Below, in pieces: positions 7,800 to 11,323 of a DNA stretch of 11,323 bases. A program made the position numbers and the translations under genes. Position 1 is the stretch's first letter. Every line of letters begins with the position of its first letter. Below the pieces are notes generated by a model. It had not been told where the DNA came from and searched no databases. It saw nothing but the letters and a program-made list of their open reading frames with translations. The stretch is from Christensenella sp. UBA7597 (lineage in GTDB: Bacteria; Bacillota; Clostridia; Christensenellales; Borkfalkiaceae), in NCBI GenBank assembly GCA_002474405.1, contig DLQW01000071.1, positions 1 to 11,323 of the forward strand, read 5' to 3'.

Positions 7800-8624
7800 A
7801 TGGACTGGAACAAAATCTGGGAAACCATTCAGGGCTGGCTGACGACGACCGGCATTAAAATTCTCGTCGCGCTGCTTGTTTTAATCGTTGCGTTTACGCT
7901 TATCAACCGTATCAGCAAAAAGATTGAAAAACACGGCAGAAAACTGGAAGAAACAAAGCACGTGGACAAAACCGTTTACCGCACGCTCAGCTACATCGCG
8001 AAAATCGGGCTGAAGATTCTTGTTGTGTTATCGCTTGTGGCGTATCTCGGCATCGACACGGGCGCAATCACGGCTTTAATCGCTTCGCTCGGCGTCGGCG
8101 TCGGTCTTGCCGTCAACGGCACTCTTTCCAATCTTGCGGGCGGCATGCTGCTGCTTTTCACCCGTCCGTTCAAAGACGGAGATTATATCGCGGCAAACGG
8201 CTACGAGGGATGCGTGGAAGATATTTTTATCTGTAACACGAAAATCCGTACGAACGATAACAAAATCGTCTATCTGCCCAACGGAAAACTTTCCACCAGC
8301 GAAATCGTGAATTATACCGAAAAAAATACGCGCCGCGTAGACCTCACTTATTCGATTTCTTACGCCGACGATTTCGAAAAAGCGGAACGAATCGTAAAAG
8401 AAGTAGCCGCCGCCAACCCGAAAATTCTGCAGGACCCCGCGCCGAAAGCAAGAATCACCGCGCATTCCGCCAGCAGCATCGATCTTTTCTGCCCCGTCTG
8501 GTGCAAAACGGAGGACTACTGGGACGTTCTGTTCGATATGAACGAGCAGGTTAAAAAAGCGTTCGATTTAAACGGCATTTCCATTCCGTTCAACCAAATG
8601 GACGTGCACGTGAAAAACGACTGA
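7800..8624 (+). CDS. mscS: Small-conductance mechanosensitive channel, MscS family
   Basis: 274 residues. I choose ATG 7800 over GTG 7791 because the Shine-Dalgarno GGAG (7788-7791) overlaps the GTG and lies 8 bases from the ATG. Membrane segments: TM1 about 18-37, TM2 about 63-84, and the pore helix TM3 about 88-121 with the Gly/Ala-rich pattern LGVGVGLAVNGTLSNLAGG followed by LFTRPFKDGDYI, a hallmark of MscS. The remainder is the cytoplasmic beta and alpha/beta vestibule, with YLPNGKL near 158-164. Length matches the short MscS type (about 280). The channel opens on membrane tension to release solutes under hypo-osmotic shock. It follows the GH13 gene by 63 bases with no good promoter between, so cotranscription is likely; a functional tie is not evident. 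Confidence 0.93.
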   Translation: MDWNKIWETIQGWLTTTGIKILVALLVLIVAFTLINRISKKIEKHGRKLEETKHVDKTVYRTLSYIAKIGLKILVVLSLVAYLGIDTGAITALIASLGVGVGLAVNGTLSNLAGGMLLLFTRPFKDGDYIAANGYEGCVEDIFICNTKIRTNDNKIVYLPNGKLSTSEIVNYTEKNTRRVDLTYSISYADDFEKAERIVKEVAAANPKILQDPAPKARITAHSASSIDLFCPVWCKTEDYWDVLFDMNEQVKKAFDLNGISIPFNQMDVHVKND

Positions 8625-8674
8625 ATTTCCGAAAAGCGATTCTGGCGTTTATCCGAAATCATCCATCATATTCC

Positions 8675-8720
8675 CGGCTGCAATGCGGCAAAAAACGCCG
8701 CGTTACAGCCGTTCTTTTTT
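8675..8720 (+). terminator. Intrinsic terminator after mscS
   Basis: A long hairpin: CGGCTG (8675-8680) pairs with CAGCCG (8706-8711), the stem continues inward through AA/TT and a GC-rich segment closing an A-rich loop, with one mismatch. TTCTTTTTT follows at 8712-8720. It starts 50 bases after the mscS stop and ends the plus-strand unit. Confidence 0.85.
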
Positions 8721-8724
8721 GCGT

Positions 8725-8750
8725 AAAATCAGCCCGGAAAATCAGCCCGG
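8725..8750. repeat. Exact tandem 13-base direct repeat
   Basis: AAAATCAGCCCGG occurs twice with no gap (8725-8737 and 8738-8750), just past the mscS terminator and between the two convergent terminators. Origin unknown; replication slippage is the simplest explanation. Confidence 0.8.
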
Positions 8751-8821
8751 ACGATTCCTCCGCCCGCAAGAGAATTGATTACCGTTTCCGCTATGAGCAG
8801 CCAAGTTTGATAAAATTTATA

Positions 8822-8860
8822 TAAAAAAGAATCCGAACCGAGGACCTCCCCGATTCGGAT
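8822..8860 (-). terminator. Minus-strand intrinsic terminator facing the mscS terminator
   Basis: ATCCGAA (8831-8837) and TTCGGAT (8854-8860) form a 7-bp stem that extends imperfectly inward. On the minus strand it is followed by TCTTTTTTAT (8821-8830), so it would stop transcription coming from the right. On the plus strand no T run follows. Confidence 0.65.
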
Positions 8861-9027
8861 GAATTTGTCTATTGACTTCAAAAAAGATTTTTTGCTTTTT
8901 TTGTGTGGAAGCGAAGCTCAACATTTATTTTTTTTGTCTAAAAACCATTTCTTATTGTTAGATATAACAAGTAAAAACTTAATAAGATTCGGATATTTAG
9001 AACAATATTCTCAACAAACCAATAAAA
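8861..9027. other. AT-rich non-coding stretch
   Basis: Rich in A and T runs. A plus-strand frame of 60 codons (ATG 8859) crosses it, but it has no ribosome binding site and starts inside a terminator hairpin, so I do not call it. It is probably the 3' untranslated part of the fragment at 9028-9483. Confidence 0.5.
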
Positions 9028-9483
9028 TTATTTATTATTAAATAAATCATTCCAATTCACTTGCATAATACCATAACTCATCCTTGCTATTAGAAAGATC
9101 CGATAAAATATTGCACATTCGCTCAGTATTTTTAGTACAGGAGAATAAACCCATCCCTCTTTTCCTTTGTGCTTAGTAATTATTTGATCTGTTATCATTT
9201 TGTTGAGTATTTTATTGCAAATTTTACTATCGCTCCTGTCGCCCAGCCCACGCAACAAAGCTTCTTCTTTTCTACCATTTCCTTTGCTGATAGTAGAAAA
9301 TATTTTTTTTATAATTGTGAGTAAAATAGTTTGTGCTCTGCTTAAATTTGCGGTTTTTATACGAGCAACAGTACTGACTGGTTGATATTCATCAACATCG
9401 CATTGTTTAGCATATCTTCTGTTTCTGTATTTTTCCCTCTTAACTCTTTCTTTGCCACTTTCTCTGCCGTTTACCCCGACACT
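9028..9483 (-). pseudogene. Truncated gene of unknown function, C-terminal part (AT-rich)
   Basis: The minus-strand frame is open for 151 codons between stops at 9484-9486 and 9028-9030. Composition looks protein-like: a basic start (GKERVKREKYRNRRYAKQ), an acidic stretch (CDVDEYQPVS), then a helical, possibly winged-helix region (LLRGLGDRSDS, LNKMITDQIITKHKGKEGW) and a hydrophobic end (FLIARMSYGIMQVNWNDLFN). No ATG or GTG occurs in the first two thirds; the first candidates are TTG 9258 and an internal ATG, neither with a convincing ribosome binding site. I therefore read it as a gene that lost its N-terminus by truncation or frameshift. Arginine codons are mostly AGA, unlike the CGC-rich neighbours, and G+C is low (19 of 60 bases at 9061-9120), which suggests foreign origin. 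I do not recognise the family. A terminator follows at 8822-8860. Confidence 0.4.
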
Positions 9484-9540
9484 TCAAGTTTTCGACTATC
9501 GCTTAAAGCAAACGATACTGCATAAAATTTATTTTCACGT

Positions 9541-9579
9541 ATAAAAAATTCCCTCCTCCAATAAAACTTGGAAAAGGGA
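9541..9579 (-). terminator. Intrinsic terminator of fucI
   Basis: On the minus strand a 12-bp stem (arms 9568-9579 and 9550-9561, including two adjacent U-G pairs) encloses a 6-base loop and is followed by ATTTTTTAT. It lies about 100 bases after the fucI stop. On the plus strand the wobble pairs become A-C mismatches, so the hairpin acts on the minus strand. Confidence 0.75.
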
Positions 9580-9682
9580 CTTTTGCTTTTACAATATTGA
9601 ATTACAAGCCGAGCCAGCCCCGTATTTCCTCGTTTTTTTTATTACGGGACTATCTCATTTTGTAATTTTTTCTTTGGAATTT

Positions 9683-11323
9683 TTATCTGATATTTTTATA
9701 CATAGGTCCGTAGGAGGCACAGGCGCGGTAGTCCTGCCCTTCTTTGTCCATTCCGAACGCGTTCCACGCGGCGGGGCGGTAAATGTCTTTCTCGTCCACG
9801 TTGTGCATACACACGGGTATACGGAGCATTGAACACATCGTGATTAAGTCCGCACCGATATGTCCGTAGGAAATCGCACCGTGATTCGCGCCCCAGTTAT
9901 TCATTACGTCATACGCAGATTTAAACGCGCCCTTGCCCGTTACGCGCGGCGTAAACCACGTACAAGGCCACGTATAGTCCGTGCGCTTCCACAGTTTATC
10001 CGTTACTTCGTCCGGCAGTTTCACCGTCCAGCCCTCTACGATTTGCAATACGGGTCCTAACCCCTTGATAAGGTTAAGTCTTATCATTGTGGCGGGCATT
10101 TCCGCGCGCGTTACGAATCGGCTCGAATATCCGCCGCCGCGGAAATATCCGAGGTCCGCATACGGCCATGTAGTGGCGTTCATCATTGTATCGATATCTT
10201 TATCGGTAACTTCCCACCACTTCTTCATTACGGCGTTGCCGTTTTCGTCTTTCACTTCGCCGCACGCGTCCACACAGCACGCGCCAGAATTGATCAGGTG
10301 AATAAAGCCGTCCGCTTCTTTCGCTTTGCCTTCGATTTCGTAACCCGTTACGCGCTTTACCGCTTCGCCGGACCAGTACGTTCTCACGTCCGCAAACATC
10401 TGCGCTCTGCCCGTCAGCAGTTTCATAAACAACATACTCGTGGCATTCAGCGTATCGTTTTCCGTGCCTAAAATATACGGCTCTCTTGCGCCGTTCCAGT
10501 CGAACGATGAATTCAGTATGCTTTCGGGAAAATCGCAATTCGGATAGAAGTCCGTCCATTGCCGTTGCCCCTGAAATCCGCCGACGATCGCGTTATGCCC
10601 TACCGCTTCTTCTTCACAGCCTTGCGGCAGGTTCTTGTTGCCGTTGTACAAGTCCTTGATAATGCACGCCATTTTCGCCGTGAATTCCCAGTCTTTCGCT
10701 TTTTCTGCGGCGCTCTTCTGCATTTCTTTCGGGTTCTTATCGAAATCGGGCTTGCACTTTTCTTTCACCCATTTCAGGGCTTTTTCATATTCTTTCTCGT
10801 CGTAAATGCCCTTTTCCATCCGGCGGATAATTTCCACTTCGTCTATGCTCTCTACGCGCATACCGAGATATTCTTCAAAGAATTCGGGCGAAATGATCGA
10901 GCCGCCGATACCCATCGTTACCGAGCCGATTTGCAGGTACGATTTGCCGCGCATCGTGGCAACCGCTACCGCCGCTCTCGCAAAACGCAAAATCTTTTCC
11001 TGTACGTCTGCCGGGATAGACGTATCGTCCGCTTCCTGCACTTCGTGTCCGTAAATGCCGAACGCGGGCAAGCCTTTCTGCGCGTGCGTGGCAAGCACCG
11101 AAGCGAGATACACCGCGCCCGGGCGTTCCGTGCCGTTGAACCCCCACACCGCTTTGATCGTGAGTGGGTTCATATCCATCGTTTCCGCGCCGTAGCACCA
11201 GCACGGCGTTACCGTAAGCGTGATGTCTACGCCCGCTTTCTTGAATTTATCTTCGCACGCCGCCGCTTCCGCCACGCGCCCGATCGTGGTATCCGCGATA
11301 ATCACTTTCGCGTGTTCGCCGTT
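9683..11323 (-). CDS. fucI: L-fucose isomerase (N-terminus beyond window)
   Basis: 546 visible residues ending at TAA 9683. The frame stays open to the right edge, and a GTG at 11305 is internal: alignment from memory with E. coli FucI (591 residues) shows about 49 residues missing. FucI interconverts L-fucose and L-fuculose (and D-arabinose and D-ribulose) in the cytoplasm, using Mn2+. Family motifs are clear: [74 protein letters not shown], and NWGANHG. The metal ligands known in E. coli (E337, D361, H528) correspond to E288 in GTENDTLN, D312 in FADVRTYW and H481 in WGANHG of the visible part. No other fucose genes are in the window; upstream genes lie beyond the edge. Its own terminator at 9541-9579 separates it from the AT-rich region. 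This is the most secure identification here. Confidence 0.95.
   Translation of the reverse strand, partial: NGEHAKVIIADTTIGRVAEAAACEDKFKKAGVDITLTVTPCWCYGAETMDMNPLTIKAVWGFNGTERPGAVYLASVLATHAQKGLPAFGIYGHEVQEADDTSIPADVQEKILRFARAAVAVATMRGKSYLQIGSVTMGIGGSIISPEFFEEYLGMRVESIDEVEIIRRMEKGIYDEKEYEKALKWVKEKCKPDFDKNPKEMQKSAAEKAKDWEFTAKMACIIKDLYNGNKNLPQGCEEEAVGHNAIVGGFQGQRQWTDFYPNCDFPESILNSSFDWNGAREPYILGTENDTLNATSMLFMKLLTGRAQMFADVRTYWSGEAVKRVTGYEIEGKAKEADGFIHLINSGACCVDACGEVKDENGNAVMKKWWEVTDKDIDTMMNATTWPYADLGYFRGGGYSSRFVTRAEMPATMIRLNLIKGLGPVLQIVEGWTVKLPDEVTDKLWKRTDYTWPCTWFTPRVTGKGAFKSAYDVMNNWGANHGAISYGHIGADLITMCSMLRIPVCMHNVDEKDIYRPAAWNAFGMDKEGQDYRACASYGPMYKNIR

Noticed and set aside
8831..8860. GGTTCGGATTC on the minus strand resembles a tRNA T-arm
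   Set aside because: The flanking bases cannot form the T stem and no acceptor or anticodon arms are present; it is a terminator hairpin.
8859..9041. Plus-strand 60-codon open frame starting ATG at 8859
   Set aside because: No ribosome binding site, it begins inside a minus-strand terminator hairpin, and its low-complexity Phe/Leu/Lys content is typical of AT-rich non-coding DNA.
9487..9590. A minus-strand frame upstream of the AT-rich fragment that could supply its missing N-terminus by frameshift
   Set aside because: Most of it is the fucI terminator hairpin and its U tract, so it is unlikely to be coding.
11303..11305. GTG as the start of fucI
   Set aside because: The frame is open and matches FucI on both sides of this codon; the true start is beyond the window.

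Overview
The window looks like chromosomal DNA of a gut-type Firmicute (Clostridia-like) with a glycan-degrading lifestyle. This rests on AGGAGA-type ribosome binding sites, sigma-A-like promoters with 17-base spacers, U-tract hairpin terminators, lipoprotein and Sec signal peptides, and a FIVAR-repeat surface protein. Genus cannot be told from the sequence. Most genes have moderate GC, but about 8800-9540 is clearly AT-rich.

Region 1 (1-5850, minus strand) is a glycan-use locus. It reads from right to left: an AraC-family regulator with a cupin sensor domain (4952-5749), two tandem paralogous lipoprotein glycoside hydrolases of clan GH-A type (3501-4793 and 2159-3496), and a large secreted protein with two related beta-rich modules and FIVAR-like repeats. 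That last protein starts at 2046 and runs off the left edge. The regulator has its own promoter and terminator. The terminator hairpin physically overlaps the -35 box of the hydrolase operon promoter. An exact 10-base motif occurs in inverted orientation on both sides of the regulator promoter, and 9 bases of it recur at the likely start of the hydrolase transcript, so it is a candidate operator.

Region 2 (5850-8720, plus strand) is divergent from region 1. It has a GH13 oligo-1,6-glucosidase-like enzyme (6132-7736) behind a near-consensus promoter, then a small mechanosensitive channel of the MscS family (7800-8624), then a strong intrinsic terminator. The GH13 enzyme has no signal peptide and would finish imported oligosaccharides in the cytoplasm.

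Region 3 (8720-9600) is AT-rich. It holds a tandem 13-base repeat, a minus-strand terminator, and a 151-codon minus-strand open frame that has no usable start codon. I read that frame as the tail of a truncated or frameshifted foreign gene of unknown function.

Region 4 (9541-11323, minus strand) holds L-fucose isomerase, almost complete but lacking about 49 N-terminal residues beyond the right edge, with its own terminator. Together the genes suggest sensing, surface binding and hydrolysis of a complex glycan, followed by cytoplasmic sugar processing. The substrate of the GH-A pair is unknown, and a link to fucose is only suggested by proximity.
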